Shown here one piece after another: positions 1 to 11,257 of a DNA stretch of 64,000 bases; the first letter of the stretch is position 1, and each line of letters opens with the position of its first letter. Under the pieces are notes generated by a model. The model worked only from the letters and a program-made list of their open reading frames with translations, was not told the origin of the DNA and did no database searches. Source of the stretch: Methanobacterium sp. BRmetb2 (GTDB lineage Archaea > Methanobacteriota > Methanobacteria > Methanobacteriales > Methanobacteriaceae); assembly GCA_003491285.1 (NCBI GenBank), contig CP022705.1, positions 186,001 to 250,000 on the forward strand, given 5' to 3'. Both the position numbers and the translations under genes were made by a program.

Positions 1-36
1 TGTGATTAAATTAGTTTAACAAATCTTAAAAATTAA

Positions 37-927
37 CTAGGATTCCCAAATATGCTGGTAACCTGAATCTTTATTTGAATTATCCTCTGAATTATCTTCC
101 TTTGAATCATAAAAAATTAAAGCAGTGCGAACAATTTTAAGCCATTCTATAGCCTTTTCTTTAGAAACTGCCCCAACACAACCTTGACCTACAATAATTT
201 TATCTGGTTTAAACTGATTGGTAGCAAAATAAATTTGATCTTCATCTTCCAATTCTTCATCAAAAACTTCTTTCCATAAATCTTCTAAATAAAAAAGTTC
301 AAAAAGAGGTTTGGTTCGGATTTTTTCAATTTCTTTATTTACTTTATCATATTTATGTTCAATGTTCTCTGATTTTTCCTTGAAAAGGGCCAGTTCTTCG
401 GTTAATTCTTCGTTTACTTCTAAAAGTTCTCGGGATTTAACTGATAATTCCTGATTTTCAGATTGTAGAACATCGTTTTCATCATAAATATTACTTAATT
501 TTTCTTTCAAATCAACTATTTTATCTTCAAGTTTTCTAATTCGTGAGATATTAGTTATTGATGTTAGACCCGCCCTTATTATGGCATTTTTGATCTCATC
601 ACGTATAATAGAAGGATCAATGTATTCAACGTCATGACCAAAGGGAAATTTCATTCTTTCCACATGGCCCACTTCATCTTTTAAAAGTTTCTGGAACTTA
701 TCAGCCAGTTCCCGGCCAGGTCCATCAACATCAGTTGCAATTAAAACAAGATCTGCTCCTTTTACAGCCCTTTTTGCTATTTCGGAGCTAGTAGTAGGAA
801 TTATGGAGGAGATAGTTATGTGGTATTCTGCTCCTAGAGCCACGTTCTGCATGGCTTTGGAAACACTTTCCACATCCGATGCTCCTTCCACGATTATCCT
901 TACATCTATAGGACTTTTATTATCCAT
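37..927 (-). CDS. Toprim-domain coiled-coil protein (archaeal, function unknown)
   Basis: This 296-residue protein has an N-terminal Toprim fold. The conserved Glu is in VEGASD (E14) and the DxD pair is in ATDVDGPG (D66, D68), as in primase/topoisomerase metal sites. Residues about 130-205 are rich in E, K and L with heptad character, so a coiled coil is likely. It is the last gene of the LSm-L37e-Toprim operon. Its ATG follows the L37e stop codon directly, which indicates translational coupling. The neighbours suggest RNA or DNA metabolism, but the role is not known. Family identity is moderately certain from the Toprim residues. Confidence 0.8.
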   Translation of the reverse strand: MDNKSPIDVRIIVEGASDVESVSKAMQNVALGAEYHITISSIIPTTSSEIAKRAVKGADLVLIATDVDGPGRELADKFQKLLKDEVGHVERMKFPFGHDVEYIDPSIIRDEIKNAIIRAGLTSITNISRIRKLEDKIVDLKEKLSNIYDENDVLQSENQELSVKSRELLEVNEELTEELALFKEKSENIEHKYDKVNKEIEKIRTKPLFELFYLEDLWKEVFDEELEDEDQIYFATNQFKPDKIIVGQGCVGAVSKEKAIEWLKIVRTALIFYDSKEDNSEDNSNKDSGYQHIWES

Positions 928-1110
928 CTATTTCAACCTATATCCTGAAATTTTCTTATTTTGCCAGCTGTATCTTCTGATTCGGCTGGATCTTCCAAAT
1001 CCGCATGCTGCACAGTATTTCTTTCTGGCATGGTATGCGTTTTTACCACATCTTCTACATCTGATGTGGGTCTTTTTATTCCTCTTACCAAATGAGGGTG
1101 TACCTTTCAT
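928..1110 (-). CDS. rpl37e: 50S ribosomal protein L37e
   Basis: A 60-residue basic zinc-ribbon protein of the large ribosomal subunit. The four zinc ligands are C18, C21, C33 and C36 in two CxxC pairs. The start [13 protein letters not shown] is typical of the family. The ATG has a GGAGG site 6 bases upstream. The LSm gene precedes it by 104 bases on the same strand, the usual archaeal pairing. Length and sequence fit the family well. Confidence 0.97.
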   Translation of the reverse strand: MKGTPSFGKRNKKTHIRCRRCGKNAYHARKKYCAACGFGRSSRIRRYSWQNKKISGYRLK

Positions 1111-1214
1111 TATTATCCTCCTTATAAAATTGATATTTGTTGTTTATACAGTTTTAGAGTTAATACATCTTATTTATCTAATTATTCGTAAATGTTTTAG
1201 ACTTATATACCTAT

Positions 1215-1472
<258 letters not shown>

Positions 1473-1539
1473 TCAATGTTGGTGGGATTTATATTTAAAT
1501 GTAACGATGATAATTATATAAGAGTATAGGTGTTTCAAA

Positions 1540-2016
1540 TTGAAAATCAGAAAAAGATATTATCTGAAAAAAAAGAAACTGAAAGAATTACAAAAAAAAC
1601 TAGGGGAATATGCTAAATTAATCCCTGCAAAGAGTAAGGTTGAGGAAATAGAAACCGATATTTACCAATTCATACTGGTTGACGGAGAACCGCTAATTAT
1701 TATGTTAGAGGGAGAACCATTACCCACCCTAAAAGCAGCATTAAAATTAGATATTATCCAGGATTACGCGGTAGTAGATATGGGTGCTGTAAAATTTATG
1801 ACTAAAGGTGCTGATGTCATGAGCCCCGGCATTGTGGATGCCGATAAAAACTTAAAGGAAGGAGATATTGTATTTGTTGTGGATGAACAGCACAAAAAGC
1901 CCCTGGCCATTGGCCGATGTCTAATATCTGGTGAGGAAATGATTGAAAATGATAAGGGCAAAGCTATAAAAACCATACACTATATTGGCGATAAAATATG
2001 GGATTTTAAAGTATAA
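1540..2016 (+). CDS. PUA-domain RNA-binding protein
   Basis: A 158-residue protein starting at TTG, with AGGTG upstream. The N-terminus is very basic ([16 protein letters not shown]). The C-terminal half, residues about 75-150, reads as a PUA domain: [21 protein letters not shown] followed by the [15 protein letters not shown] strand pair. It probably binds structured RNA (tRNA, rRNA or translation-associated). It lies divergently from the LSm operon, with both promoters in the 88-bp gap. The exact substrate is unknown. Confidence 0.85.
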   Translation: MKIRKRYYLKKKKLKELQKKLGEYAKLIPAKSKVEEIETDIYQFILVDGEPLIIMLEGEPLPTLKAALKLDIIQDYAVVDMGAVKFMTKGADVMSPGIVDADKNLKEGDIVFVVDEQHKKPLAIGRCLISGEEMIENDKGKAIKTIHYIGDKIWDFKV

Positions 2017-2098
2017 AAAATAGATTTTATTAATATTGAACACTTAACTTAAAATTATAATTTGAGATTAATCATAATCTAAAATATTACGTGATCAA

Positions 2099-2785
2099 AT
2101 GGTAAAACTCAGATATTCGTCAGGAAATATTATCTCACCAGAAGTGCACAAAGTTGGAGTTCTGGCAATTGGTTCACACCTTGAAAATCATGGGGCATGT
2201 TTACCTATAGATACTGATGCTAAGATTGCCTCTTACTTGGCACTTCAAGCAGCTTTAAGAACTGGTGCAAAATTCTTAGGAGTTTTGTATGCTGCTACAG
2301 AATATGATTACGTCAAACACGGCAAACACATTAAACCCCAAGAGTTGGTGGAAAAGAGATTAATACCTACACTTGCATCGGCTAAAAAATGTCTTGAACT
2401 GGAAAAAATAGTTCTGGTAAACGGCCATGGTGGAAATCGTCCCCTATTCCCATATATTTCTGAAATTGAAAAAAAGCTTGAATTGACCATAAAAGTAAAT
2501 AATAAAATAGTAGAAATTGAAGGACCCCACGCAGGGACCGGAGAACTATCCATAGGCGATGTTTTAGGCCTGGTTGATAAATCAAAATTAGAAAAACACT
2601 GCGATTTTGATAAATATCCTGAAGTGGGAATGGTAGGACTGAAAGATGCTAGAATTGCAGATAAAGGAATAGATCAAGGAGCAAAACTAGTTGAATCCCA
2701 AAAGGTAAGTATTGATATAAATTACGGTGAAAAACTCCTCCAAACAGCCTTAAAAGATATCATCAAAGATATTGAAAACATTTAA
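2099..2785 (+). CDS. arfB: 2-amino-5-formylamino-6-ribosylaminopyrimidinone 5'-phosphate deformylase
   Basis: A creatininase-fold metal hydrolase of 228 residues. ArfB removes formate from the GTP-derived formylaminopyrimidine, the second step of archaeal F420 and riboflavin synthesis. Metal-binding signatures are E29/H31 (HLENHG), D38/D40 (DTD), H110 (NGHGGN) and H144...E149 (HAGTGE). Length agrees with the archaeal ArfB family. The alternative is another creatininase-family amidohydrolase, but the short length and methanogen context favour ArfB. It appears monocistronic and converges on the helicase gene. Confidence 0.88.
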   Translation: MVKLRYSSGNIISPEVHKVGVLAIGSHLENHGACLPIDTDAKIASYLALQAALRTGAKFLGVLYAATEYDYVKHGKHIKPQELVEKRLIPTLASAKKCLELEKIVLVNGHGGNRPLFPYISEIEKKLELTIKVNNKIVEIEGPHAGTGELSIGDVLGLVDKSKLEKHCDFDKYPEVGMVGLKDARIADKGIDQGAKLVESQKVSIDINYGEKLLQTALKDIIKDIENI

Positions 2786-2822
2786 ATTCTTTTAATTATC
2801 TGAGATCATCCTTTTCCACGAA

Positions 2823-5318
2823 TTAATATCCTTTTTCTATGGTTTTAATAAGTTTTGAAGTTTGTTTAACTATTTTATAATATTTAAAGGCTCTGGCAAT
2901 TCTTCTTATAGCTTCCAATTTCCTTATAAGATTATCCATCCAGGAAAATATATCCCCTGCATATGCATGTATCTGGTAGTTTTTAAGGAGAATTTTACTG
3001 ATGTCCACTGGATCCTTGTTTTGGGACCGGTACTTGATAATCCTCCGGGAGAGTTCCATCTGGAAACACGTGCAGAAGGGACGGTCTTTGCATTTACACG
3101 ATAAAAATTCCATCTGCAAATTTATAAGCGCGTCTTGGAGAGCCGGATCCAGTTTAGAAATATTTTCCGCTGATGAGATTATGTCCAATGTTGAATCAGC
3201 AAACAATCTGGTGGAAAGATTAACTTTTAGAACCTTACTTAGTTTTTTATGAACCCGGTTTGATAAATAAACATTTTCAAAAGGTTCCAGGGTCAAGGCC
3301 ATTTCCAAGGGAGTAATCTTTTTTAAATTTTTTCGGATGTACTCTGCATCTTCCTGATTTAAAAATGAAGTGGAAACAGCTCTTCCATAACTTGTGACAT
3401 TGAAATTGCCGTTTTCTGTTATTAACTTATAATCAATGAGTAGATCAATAGCCGTGTCCAGATTTAAGGGTAGATCTATACTTTTATATGTTTTCTTGAG
3501 ATCAGTAATATTTCTAACATTTCCTGTACATATATCAGCTAGTACCTGTTCTATAACATCGTCCTCTGAATAATGTACATCTACCTCTTCCACATCACTA
3601 TCTAATAGATCAATGGCCACGGCCTCTTCTGCTTCATCTTCGAATATTCGACCAATCTCGGGAAGTAAATATACTTTACCTATATCGTGGTAGGTGGGTC
3701 TTCCTGCCCTTCCCAGCATCTGTGAAAATTCATTGGGTGATAACCACTTATTCCCCATGGTAATGCTTTCAAATATAACCTGTGATGCAGGAAAATCCAC
3801 TCCTGCAGCAAGTGCAGCGGTTGTAACCACAGTAGATATTTTTTGTTTTAGGTAATCTTTTTCAATATTATTTTTTTTAGAATAGGAAAGTCCAGCATGA
3901 TATGCTGCGGCACTAACACCTCTTTTAGTTAAATAATCCGATATTGAATGTGTTTTTCTTCTAGAATTAGTGAATATTATGGTTTGTCCGTGGAATCCTT
4001 TCTTTGAAATGTTTTTGTATTCTGATCTGGCTATTCTGACCATAATATCTAATTTATCATATTCAGAACGGGTAAAAATTAGATGACGCTCCAATGGCAC
4101 TGGACGTTCACCATACTCCACCAACTTCATTCCAAATTCCGTGGCTATCTCCTTCGGATTTTTAACAGTAGCAGATAGTCCTATTATCTGCAAATTTTTA
4201 AAAAGGGATTTTAATCTCTGTATTAAACCGTTTAGTCGGGGACCTCTTTCAGGATCGTCCAGCATGTGTATCTCATCAATTACCACTACTCCTAGATCTT
4301 TGAGATCATCTGCTCTTCCTGATCGAAGTTGAAAGTCTATACCTTCGTAGGTACCAACCACTATATCTGAATTTTTTACCTCATCATCTCCAAGAGAAAT
4401 TTCTTCTTTGGCTTTTATTCGGCTCATACCCACCTTAATTGATACATTTAAATCCAGTTTACTGTATCTACTTTTAAAATCCCTATATTTCTGGTTGGCC
4501 AGGGCCACTAATGGCGTTAAAAATAGAAATTTCTTTTTATTCATTGCCCGGGGAACTCCAGCAATTTCCCCAATCAGTGTTTTTCCACTGGCTGTGGCTG
4601 ATACTACAAGTAAATTTTCACCATCTAAAAGACCTTTCTCCATTGCCATCTGCTGAACTGGTAATAAATATTTTCCATTAGATTTAATGATATCTTTAAA
4701 TTTTTCAGGAATATTCAGTTGGGCTATAGCCATTTTTGGCTTTTTATTTCCTTTCACTTCAATTTTATCGTATAGGGTGAGATCAGAATTTTTTACAGGG
4801 TCAAAATTAGGATTTAACACACTTAAAACTTTATTAACATCATAGGTGCTGTCCAGTATCCTTTTAAAATTTTTGAAAGTACTTAAATCAAAATCTCTAT
4901 AATTTAATTCTCTTTTTACTTCTTGTTCCGCACAAATTCTGCAGATATGGTCATTATGAAACTGGTAGGATGAATCTCTTTTTATTATAGTTATATATCC
5001 ATCCATAATGCAGTGATTACAGATAAGAGTTCTCTTATAATTGATATTCATCTCATTTAATAATTCTTCGGTTTGAGAATCACTACCTAATAAAAAAACA
5101 GTTTGATTTTTTAGAATTTTGGCTGCTTCACTGGGAGGAAATACTGCTTCTTTATCATCTTTTTTAACATGAAACCTGTGAATTTTTATCCGGCCGTTAA
5201 CATTTTTCAATTTAATGTAACCATAAAACAAAGGTTTTCTACGGGAATTTAGTGCCCCTTTTGCACTTCCTATAGGGTACAACTCCAGTATATTTTTTTT
5301 CTTCCTTAAAATTATCAT
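2823..5318 (-). CDS. Ski2-like DEAD/DEAH-box helicase with N-terminal zinc motif
   Basis: An 831-residue superfamily 2 helicase. A zinc-ribbon-like motif precedes the motor (C100/C103 and C126/C129). Motor motifs are Walker A SATASGKT (240-247), DEIH (348-351), SAT (382-384) and motif VI QMLGRAGRP. A Cys cluster (CKCKDRPFCTC) lies near residue 740. This organisation matches archaeal helicases with an extra C-terminal domain. The substrate is probably structured nucleic acid during repair or RNA turnover and is not identifiable here. The start has AAGGA upstream. It is transcribed alone. Confidence 0.9.
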   Translation of the reverse strand: MIILRKKKNILELYPIGSAKGALNSRRKPLFYGYIKLKNVNGRIKIHRFHVKKDDKEAVFPPSEAAKILKNQTVFLLGSDSQTEELLNEMNINYKRTLICNHCIMDGYITIIKRDSSYQFHNDHICRICAEQEVKRELNYRDFDLSTFKNFKRILDSTYDVNKVLSVLNPNFDPVKNSDLTLYDKIEVKGNKKPKMAIAQLNIPEKFKDIIKSNGKYLLPVQQMAMEKGLLDGENLLVVSATASGKTLIGEIAGVPRAMNKKKFLFLTPLVALANQKYRDFKSRYSKLDLNVSIKVGMSRIKAKEEISLGDDEVKNSDIVVGTYEGIDFQLRSGRADDLKDLGVVVIDEIHMLDDPERGPRLNGLIQRLKSLFKNLQIIGLSATVKNPKEIATEFGMKLVEYGERPVPLERHLIFTRSEYDKLDIMVRIARSEYKNISKKGFHGQTIIFTNSRRKTHSISDYLTKRGVSAAAYHAGLSYSKKNNIEKDYLKQKISTVVTTAALAAGVDFPASQVIFESITMGNKWLSPNEFSQMLGRAGRPTYHDIGKVYLLPEIGRIFEDEAEEAVAIDLLDSDVEEVDVHYSEDDVIEQVLADICTGNVRNITDLKKTYKSIDLPLNLDTAIDLLIDYKLITENGNFNVTSYGRAVSTSFLNQEDAEYIRKNLKKITPLEMALTLEPFENVYLSNRVHKKLSKVLKVNLSTRLFADSTLDIISSAENISKLDPALQDALINLQMEFLSCKCKDRPFCTCFQMELSRRIIKYRSQNKDPVDISKILLKNYQIHAYAGDIFSWMDNLIRKLEAIRRIARAFKYYKIVKQTSKLIKTIEKGY

Positions 5319-5446
5319 TATAGTTCCTTAATTTAATTTTAGTAATTAATGTTTAAATTTGTTAAATAAAAAATTTATTAATTAAAACTCGAAAAAGCAT
5401 TGGAATGAGTACTAAAAAGAAAAATAATATAATTATGAGTAATTTC

Positions 5447-7111
5447 CTAAATTGGTTCTTCATTTTGTTCTTTTTTTTCAAGAAGTTCCACTGCTAAATC
5501 TCTTAATTTAAATTTTTGTACTTTTCCACTGGCAGTTAATGGAAATTCGTCCACTAAAAAGACATGTTTTGGTACTTTGTAACGGGCTATTTTGGTTATG
5601 GCATAATCTCTTATGTCTTCTTCAGTTAGATCTGATTCATCATCCACTATAACAAAGGCACCTACAATTTCTCCATACTTTTCATCAGGTATTCCCACTA
5701 CTTGAACATCCTTAACCCCATCCATGGTGTGTATAAATTCCTCAATTTCCCGGGGATAAATATTTTCTCCTCCACGGATAATCATGTCTTTAATACGGCC
5801 CACAATAGAATAATATCCATCATCATCACAAACAGCCAGATCACCACTGTGAAGCCAACCATCTTTATCAATAGCCTCCTTGGTCATTTCAGGCATTTTA
5901 TAGTATCCTTTCATCACATTATATCCACGGCAACATACTTCTCCTGTTTGATTCGGCCCTAATGTTTCACCAGTATCAGGATCTACAATTTTAACCTCAA
6001 TATGTGGTAAAGGGGTTCCAACTGTATTGACCCTCTTTTCTACTGAATCATCCACACTGGTTTGTATAAATACTGGAGATGCTTCCGTTAATCCGTAAGC
6101 AATGGTTATTTCATCACAATGCATGTCCGACATGACTTTTTTCATGGCTTCTATAGGACAGGGAGATCCAGCCATTATACCGGTACGTAGACTGGAAAAA
6201 TCAAACATTTCAAACATGGGATGCGAAAATTCTGCAATGAACATTGTCGGAACACCATACAATGCAGTACATTTCTCTTTTTGTACTGCAGCAAGAACCA
6301 GTAATGGATCAAATTGTTCTACCATAACCATGGTTGCGCCATGGGTTAAAATTGCAAGCACTCCTAATACAATACCAAAGCAGTGGAATAAGGGAACTGG
6401 TAAACATACTCGGTCAATTTCACTGAATCTCTGTCTCTCACCAATGTAAAAACCATTATTTAAAACATTTTTATGAGTAAGCATTACTCCTTTTGGAAAA
6501 CCCGTGGTCCCAGATGTATATTGCATGTTTACTACATCATCACATTCAACGGACTCTTTGATTTTGATTAATTCCTCATCTTTGCTGTGTTTTCCCAGTA
6601 ACATTAATTCATTGGTATTATACATTCCCCTATGTTTTTCTTGACCCACATATATTACACTTTCAAGATAAGGGAATTTTTTACTGTTTAAATTACCTCT
6701 GCTATGGGTTTTTAACTCAGGGACGAGTTCATAAACTGTTTGAACATAATCAACATCTCTAAATCCATCAATTATGGCCAGAGCTTTCATGTCTGATTGT
6801 TCCAGGACGTAAGCAAGTTCATGGCTTTTATAGGCAGTATTTACCGTTATCAAAACTACACCTAATTTTGCCGTGGCAAACATGAATGTAAGCCAATCTG
6901 GAACATTTTTAGCCCATATTCCCACATGATCTCCCTTAGAAATCCCAATAGAGAGCAGTCCCTTAGCTAACATGTTTACTCTTTCATTAAATTCCTGGTA
7001 TGAAAATCTAAGATTTCGGTCAGGATAAACCATAAAATCCCTGTCTGGATCTTTTTTTACCATTTTTTCTAAGAATTCCCCTATTGTATCGTTAATTAAA
7101 TCCATGTCCAT
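5447..7111 (-). CDS. Acyl-CoA synthetase (AMP-forming, FadD-like)
   Basis: A 554-residue ANL-superfamily adenylate-forming enzyme that makes acyl-CoA from an acid, ATP and CoA. The P-loop is [11 protein letters not shown] (about residue 205). Other family motifs are [37 protein letters not shown], and a C-terminal catalytic Lys in [14 protein letters not shown]. The acid substrate cannot be read from sequence; medium-chain, aromatic or branched acids are possible. It is followed by a hotdog thioesterase and an XRE-cupin regulator on the same strand, so the three probably act on the same acyl-CoA. Confidence 0.92.
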   Translation of the reverse strand: MDMDLINDTIGEFLEKMVKKDPDRDFMVYPDRNLRFSYQEFNERVNMLAKGLLSIGISKGDHVGIWAKNVPDWLTFMFATAKLGVVLITVNTAYKSHELAYVLEQSDMKALAIIDGFRDVDYVQTVYELVPELKTHSRGNLNSKKFPYLESVIYVGQEKHRGMYNTNELMLLGKHSKDEELIKIKESVECDDVVNMQYTSGTTGFPKGVMLTHKNVLNNGFYIGERQRFSEIDRVCLPVPLFHCFGIVLGVLAILTHGATMVMVEQFDPLLVLAAVQKEKCTALYGVPTMFIAEFSHPMFEMFDFSSLRTGIMAGSPCPIEAMKKVMSDMHCDEITIAYGLTEASPVFIQTSVDDSVEKRVNTVGTPLPHIEVKIVDPDTGETLGPNQTGEVCCRGYNVMKGYYKMPEMTKEAIDKDGWLHSGDLAVCDDDGYYSIVGRIKDMIIRGGENIYPREIEEFIHTMDGVKDVQVVGIPDEKYGEIVGAFVIVDDESDLTEEDIRDYAITKIARYKVPKHVFLVDEFPLTASGKVQKFKLRDLAVELLEKKEQNEEPI

Positions 7112-7189
7112 AACATCCTTTATACATATTGATATGTAGGTTTTTATCGTTAAAATTTCATTTAATATATTATTTCATCCAATCAGACA

Positions 7190-7597
7190 TCATACTTGTT
7201 CTGGTATCAGATGTTCCTCTAATTGTTTTTTTATAGATTCTGGTATGGGCATCGATTTCTCTTCCAGAAAATTATAATGAACTATAACTGCTTTTCCTTT
7301 TGCTTTTAACTCTCCATTTTGCCATGCTTCATGTCCTATAGTAAATGAAGTGTTACCAATCCTGGTGATGTAACTGCGAATTTCCACATCAGTCCCATAG
7401 TACATCTGCCCCACAAAGTCAAATTCTGTTCTAACCATTATCAACTTCCATTTTTCATAACTTAAATCCAAATCTGGTGTGAACATTCGAAATATAGGAT
7501 TTCTAGCTTTTTCAAACCATATTGCCAGAACTGTGTTATTAACATGTTTAAGTCCGTCTATATCTCCAAATCGTGGTGTTACTGTTATATTAAACAT
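7190..7597 (-). CDS. Acyl-CoA thioesterase (4HBT hotdog family)
   Basis: A 135-residue single hotdog-domain protein. The start FNITVTPRFGDIDGLKHVNNTVLAIWFEKAR carries the 4-hydroxybenzoyl-CoA thioesterase-type catalytic Asp and the HVNN motif. It would hydrolyse an acyl-CoA to the free acid and CoA. It lies 78 bp upstream of the acyl-CoA synthetase in the direction of transcription. Such a pair could scavenge or recycle carboxylic acids. GAGGAAATAGA precedes the ATG. Substrate unknown. Confidence 0.88.
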   Translation of the reverse strand: MFNITVTPRFGDIDGLKHVNNTVLAIWFEKARNPIFRMFTPDLDLSYEKWKLIMVRTEFDFVGQMYYGTDVEIRSYITRIGNTSFTIGHEAWQNGELKAKGKAVIVHYNFLEEKSMPIPESIKKQLEEHLIPEQV

Positions 7598-7672
7598 TTC
7601 TATTTCCTCTATTAATCAATTTAAAATAAGTATTTTTTAACAATAAAGGGTATATTTATCCCTATCTCTCAT

Positions 7673-8251
7673 TTAAAATGGAGTGTAAACCACTGCCAAT
7701 ATTTTTGCGTCTTTTTCGCCATATGCATGAAGATCATGAGGTATTATCGAGTCGTAATAAATACTATCCCCTTTTGAAAGTAAATACCTTTCAGTACCAT
7801 ATAAAATTTCTATCTTACCATCCATTATATATACAAATTCTTCTCCTTCATGGGATGATAATTTATAATCTTGGTTATCTGGTGGATGAACATCTATTAT
7901 AAATGGTTCCATGTGCCGGTCTTGTTTTCCTGAAGCTAAAGCATAAAATTCTAGTTTACTCTGATCTGGATGGTTTTCTTTCCCAGAAAATAGGATTATA
8001 TTTTCATATTGACCAGATTTAGAAACTACTGGCCCTGTTTGTGGTGCATCATCTAAGAATGTTCCAAGTCTTACGCCTAATGCTCTAGCAATTTTTATTA
8101 AAGGAGTTAGTGAAGGTATAAGTTCTCCATTTTCTATACTATCTAATTCCTCAATACTGATATTGCTGGCCTTGGATAGATCTTCTAATGACATCTGATT
8201 ATTTTCTCTTATCTGTCTAATTTTTGATCCTAGCTGATTCTTTTCTGACAT
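7673..8251 (-). CDS. XRE-family regulator with C-terminal cupin
   Basis: A 192-residue protein with an XRE helix-turn-helix (residues about 8-65, [25 protein letters not shown]) and a cupin sensor domain (about 95-190; [19 protein letters not shown]). It probably represses or activates the adjacent thioesterase and acyl-CoA synthetase genes in response to a small ligand. The ATG at 8251 is preferred because GGTG lies 7 bases upstream. A TTG two codons earlier has no site. Domain assignment is firm; the ligand is unknown. Confidence 0.9.
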   Translation of the reverse strand: MSEKNQLGSKIRQIRENNQMSLEDLSKASNISIEELDSIENGELIPSLTPLIKIARALGVRLGTFLDDAPQTGPVVSKSGQYENIILFSGKENHPDQSKLEFYALASGKQDRHMEPFIIDVHPPDNQDYKLSSHEGEEFVYIMDGKIEILYGTERYLLSKGDSIYYDSIIPHDLHAYGEKDAKILAVVYTPF

Positions 8252-8257
8252 TCCCAA

Positions 8258-8600
8258 TCACCTTATTAAAGTTTATATTTCCTATTTAGGTATTTAAATT
8301 ATTTTAAACCATTAAAAAAGTATTATAAATAAAATTATATTGATATTAGATTAGTGTTCCATATGTATTATGGGGTTAATATAATTAAGTTTTCTTTTTA
8401 ATCATATACCTATGTCTATAATTAAGATATAATAAGGCAAAAATCTTAATCAAACTACAACCAGGTATGGAAAAATCTGGATCTATTATGAACATATTAT
8501 AATTTATATAAGATAAAGTAAAAACATGTTAAAAATAGATTAGGGTGATTTAATTAGAAAAACCATAAAATGAGTAATATTTTAGTCTAAGAAATCATGG
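8258..8600. other. Intergenic AT-rich stretch
   Basis: This 343-bp stretch lies between the XRE-cupin start and the end of the small secreted-protein gene. It holds several TATA-like runs that would serve the XRE-cupin gene on the minus strand. I see no open frame with a ribosome site, no tRNA and no strong inverted repeat. Confidence 0.5.
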
Positions 8601-8891
8601 TCAGGTTATATTTTCAATAACTCGATTGTTACCTCCACTAGTGTTATTAGTGGTGGTGTTGTTGGTGTTGTTGATTGGTTGTGGTACTACCTTTTCTATG
8701 TATACTGGTTCGAAAGAAGGATCGTTAATGACCATAACCTTTTCTTGCTCTTCAAATGCAAGGGAACTGGGAATAATATCATTTAAAGAAAAGTTATCAG
8801 AAGTTAAAACATTGGTAACAGATCCTATTCCAAACGCAATTAATGCTATGGATAGAACAATAAATAATTTGCCTTTCTTCCTTGAAATCAT
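8601..8891 (-). CDS. Small membrane-anchored or secreted protein, Asn/Thr-rich tail
   Basis: A 96-residue protein of unknown function. Residues about 8-28 (LFIVLSIALIAFGIGSVTNVL) form one hydrophobic segment after a basic start (MISRKKGK). This is a signal anchor or signal peptide with the rest outside. The C-terminal 25 residues are Asn/Thr/Gly-rich with several NxT/NxS sequons, which suggests N-glycosylation. It is divergent from amtB1, but the 546-bp gap makes a functional link doubtful. Confidence 0.65.
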   Translation of the reverse strand: MISRKKGKLFIVLSIALIAFGIGSVTNVLTSDNFSLNDIIPSSLAFEEQEKVMVINDPSFEPVYIEKVVPQPINNTNNTTTNNTSGGNNRVIENIT

Positions 8892-9195
8892 TTTTATCTC
8901 TCGATATCATTTAAATTTTATTTAAAATTTAATTAAGTGAATTTTTGTATTTGGAATTAGTTGTTGAAATACTATTTGTATTTACTAATAAATAAGTTTA
9001 TAATTCTTCTAATTTTATATTTTTTGTATAATCATGGTTAAATTTTTATCATAATAATAAATAAGAGATAATTCTGATTTTATATCTTTTATATTAAACT
9101 ATAGATTTTTCTAACAGACAATAATTGTTTATACATATTATAAATTTTTCCGATTACCACAAAGGTTATATCTGAGTTTGATAGAAAGTTAGATC

Positions 9196-9277
9196 GGAAT
9201 TAGGTTTCCTATATCCTACTAGAAATAAAATGGGATATGGTTAACTAAGTATGCCGGAAAAAGGATTCCTATATCCT
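9196..9277 (+). promoter_or_regulatory. Two tandem NrpR-type operators upstream of amtB1
   Basis: Two copies of GGAA-N6-TTCC, the operator bound by the methanogen nitrogen repressor NrpR, lie at 9196-9209 and 9256-9269. Each is followed by TATATCCT, so they form 22-bp direct repeats (9196-9217 and 9256-9277) differing at three positions and spaced 60 bp apart. TATA-like sequences at about 9138-9145 and 9166-9172 place the start site close to the first operator. Motif match is direct; NrpR binding is inferred. Confidence 0.8.
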
Positions 9278-9437
9278 TTAAGGAGGTAGATCATAAAACA
9301 TTCAAATTTTCAAAAAAAATCGCTAAATAATCCCAATAAATAATAAAAGTTCAATTAACGCCATTTACCTATTTGATATTTTTCTATTACATTAATAATT
9401 AAAATACAAGAACAAAATAAATATATGGAGGAATAAT

Positions 9438-10667
9438 ATGGTTGCAATTTTAAATTCAGGCGATACAGCCTGGATGTTAATATCAACAGCATTGGTTATC
9501 TTGATGACGATACCAGGTTTGGCATTATTTTACGGAGGTTTAACTAAAAGAGAAAATGTATTAAATACTATATTTCTTTCACTAGTCACATTTGCAGTGG
9601 TAAGTATACTATGGTTTGTATTTGGATATGATCTAGCATTTGGTGCAGATACCTGGGGAATTATTGGTGCCTTAAAAAATCCATTTTTTAATAGTGTTTT
9701 AGAATCAAAAAATTTAGCAGCACTGGCCCCTACAATACCTGAAAGTCTTTTTGCTGTATTTCAGATGACATTTGCTGCAATAACCGTTGCTCTTATATCT
9801 GGAGCTATTGTAGAGCGAATGAAATTTTCTGCATGGTTAACCTTCATACCTATTTGGCTACTTGTTGTATATTTACCAATAGCTCACTGGGTATGGGGTG
9901 GAGGATGGCTAGCCCAACTGGGTGTTTTAGACTTTGCCGGAGGTACAGTTGTCCATGTTAATTGTGGTTTGGCTGCCTTAGCATTAGTTATGTTATTGGG
10001 TGTTAGAAAAGATGTTAAACTATTACCACACCACTTAGGATACTCAGTCATAGGTTTAGGATTACTTTGGTTTGGTTGGTTTGGTTTTAACGCAGGATCT
10101 GCATTAGGAGCAACTGATCTAGCTGTTTCTGCTTTTATTGTGACAAATACATCAGCAGCAGTAGGTATGTTAGCCTGGATGTTAATGGATAAACTTGAAA
10201 CTGGTAAACCAACTTTACTTGGTGCCCTTTCTGGTGCAGTTGCAGGATTAGCTGCAATAACTCCCGCCGCAGGATATGTAAATATAACATCAGCTATGGT
10301 TATTGGTTTTGTAGCTGCAATTTTAGGATACTATGCCGTTTCTCACCTGAAACCTCGCTTTGGTTATGATGATGCATTAGATGTATTTGGGATCCACGGC
10401 GTTTCAGGTATATGTGGAACTATAGCCGCAGGAATATTTGCCAGTCCCCTCATAAATAGTGCAATCACTGGTGGACTTTTATATGGAAATTTAACACAAT
10501 TAGGTGTCCAAATTTTAGCGGTTGCAGTAATTGGGACATATGCATTTGTCATGACTTATATAATCGGAAAAATAATCGATAAAACTATTGGATTACGTGT
10601 TTCTGAAAATCATGAAATACAAGGACTGGATATAAATCTCCATGAGGAATCCGGTTACAGACTCTAA
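9438..10667 (+). CDS. amtB: Ammonium transporter AmtB (copy 1)
   Basis: A 409-residue Amt/Rh channel with about 11 membrane helices that imports ammonium. The pore residues are conserved: D165 and H173 in DFAGGTVVH, and H320 in FGIHGVSG (the twin-histidine pair). The signature [22 protein letters not shown] is present. It begins at ATG with GGAGG 7 bases upstream. glnK follows 70 bp later. Two NrpR-type operators about 170-240 bp upstream suggest repression when nitrogen is sufficient. Confidence 0.97.
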   Translation: MVAILNSGDTAWMLISTALVILMTIPGLALFYGGLTKRENVLNTIFLSLVTFAVVSILWFVFGYDLAFGADTWGIIGALKNPFFNSVLESKNLAALAPTIPESLFAVFQMTFAAITVALISGAIVERMKFSAWLTFIPIWLLVVYLPIAHWVWGGGWLAQLGVLDFAGGTVVHVNCGLAALALVMLLGVRKDVKLLPHHLGYSVIGLGLLWFGWFGFNAGSALGATDLAVSAFIVTNTSAAVGMLAWMLMDKLETGKPTLLGALSGAVAGLAAITPAAGYVNITSAMVIGFVAAILGYYAVSHLKPRFGYDDALDVFGIHGVSGICGTIAAGIFASPLINSAITGGLLYGNLTQLGVQILAVAVIGTYAFVMTYIIGKIIDKTIGLRVSENHEIQGLDINLHEESGYRL

Positions 10668-10737
10668 ACCAATCTATAAATACTAAGACTATAAAAATAT
10701 TAGATTTAAGGGAATTAATAGATTAGGAAGTACAATT

Positions 10738-11076
10738 ATGAAAAGAATTATCGCAATTATAAGACCTGAAAAATTAGAGAATGTTAAAGAGGCACTTGAA
10801 AAAATTGGATGTCACGGTTTAACAGTGAAAGATGTCAAAGGAAGAGGTGCCCAACTGGGTATAACAGAGAGCTATAGGGGATATGACTACAAAGTTGATT
10901 TACTTCCAAAAACTGAAATTGAAATTGTAGCTAAAGATTCAGAAGTAGATAATATACTGGAAACTATTATAGTTAAAGCTCGGACTGGTGATATAGGTGA
11001 TGGTAAAATATTTATCTCCCCAGTTGAGGAAGTTGTAAGAATAAGGACAGGAGAAAAAGGAGAAAAAGCTATATAA
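10738..11076 (+). CDS. glnK: PII nitrogen regulatory protein GlnK (copy 1)
   Basis: A 112-residue PII signal protein that binds ATP/ADP and 2-oxoglutarate and plugs the AmtB trimer through its T-loop. The T-loop Tyr is conserved at position 51 (YRGYDYKVD). The C-terminal signature [23 protein letters not shown] is intact. It pairs with amtB1 in an operon. No uridylyltransferase gene is present in the window; methanogen GlnK is thought to act by ligand binding alone. Confidence 0.97.
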   Translation: MKRIIAIIRPEKLENVKEALEKIGCHGLTVKDVKGRGAQLGITESYRGYDYKVDLLPKTEIEIVAKDSEVDNILETIIVKARTGDIGDGKIFISPVEEVVRIRTGEKGEKAI

Positions 11077-11257
11077 TCCTTTTTCTTAATTTTTTTTCGA
11101 ATTATAGATTAATTTTTAAAGATTTTATTTAATTATATTATATCTAAAAAAATATTGTTTTAAAATGTTCACATATCATATTTATTTAGTGAAACATTTA
11201 GTAGTTATTCTAAATTTTTCTAATTTTGTAGCAATAATTTGAGTAATCATCAAAACA

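Noticed and set aside
8626..8925. Plus-strand frame over the small secreted protein gene
   Set aside because: It is antisense. The minus-strand frame has a proper signal anchor and start; the plus frame is a by-product of Asn/Thr repeats.
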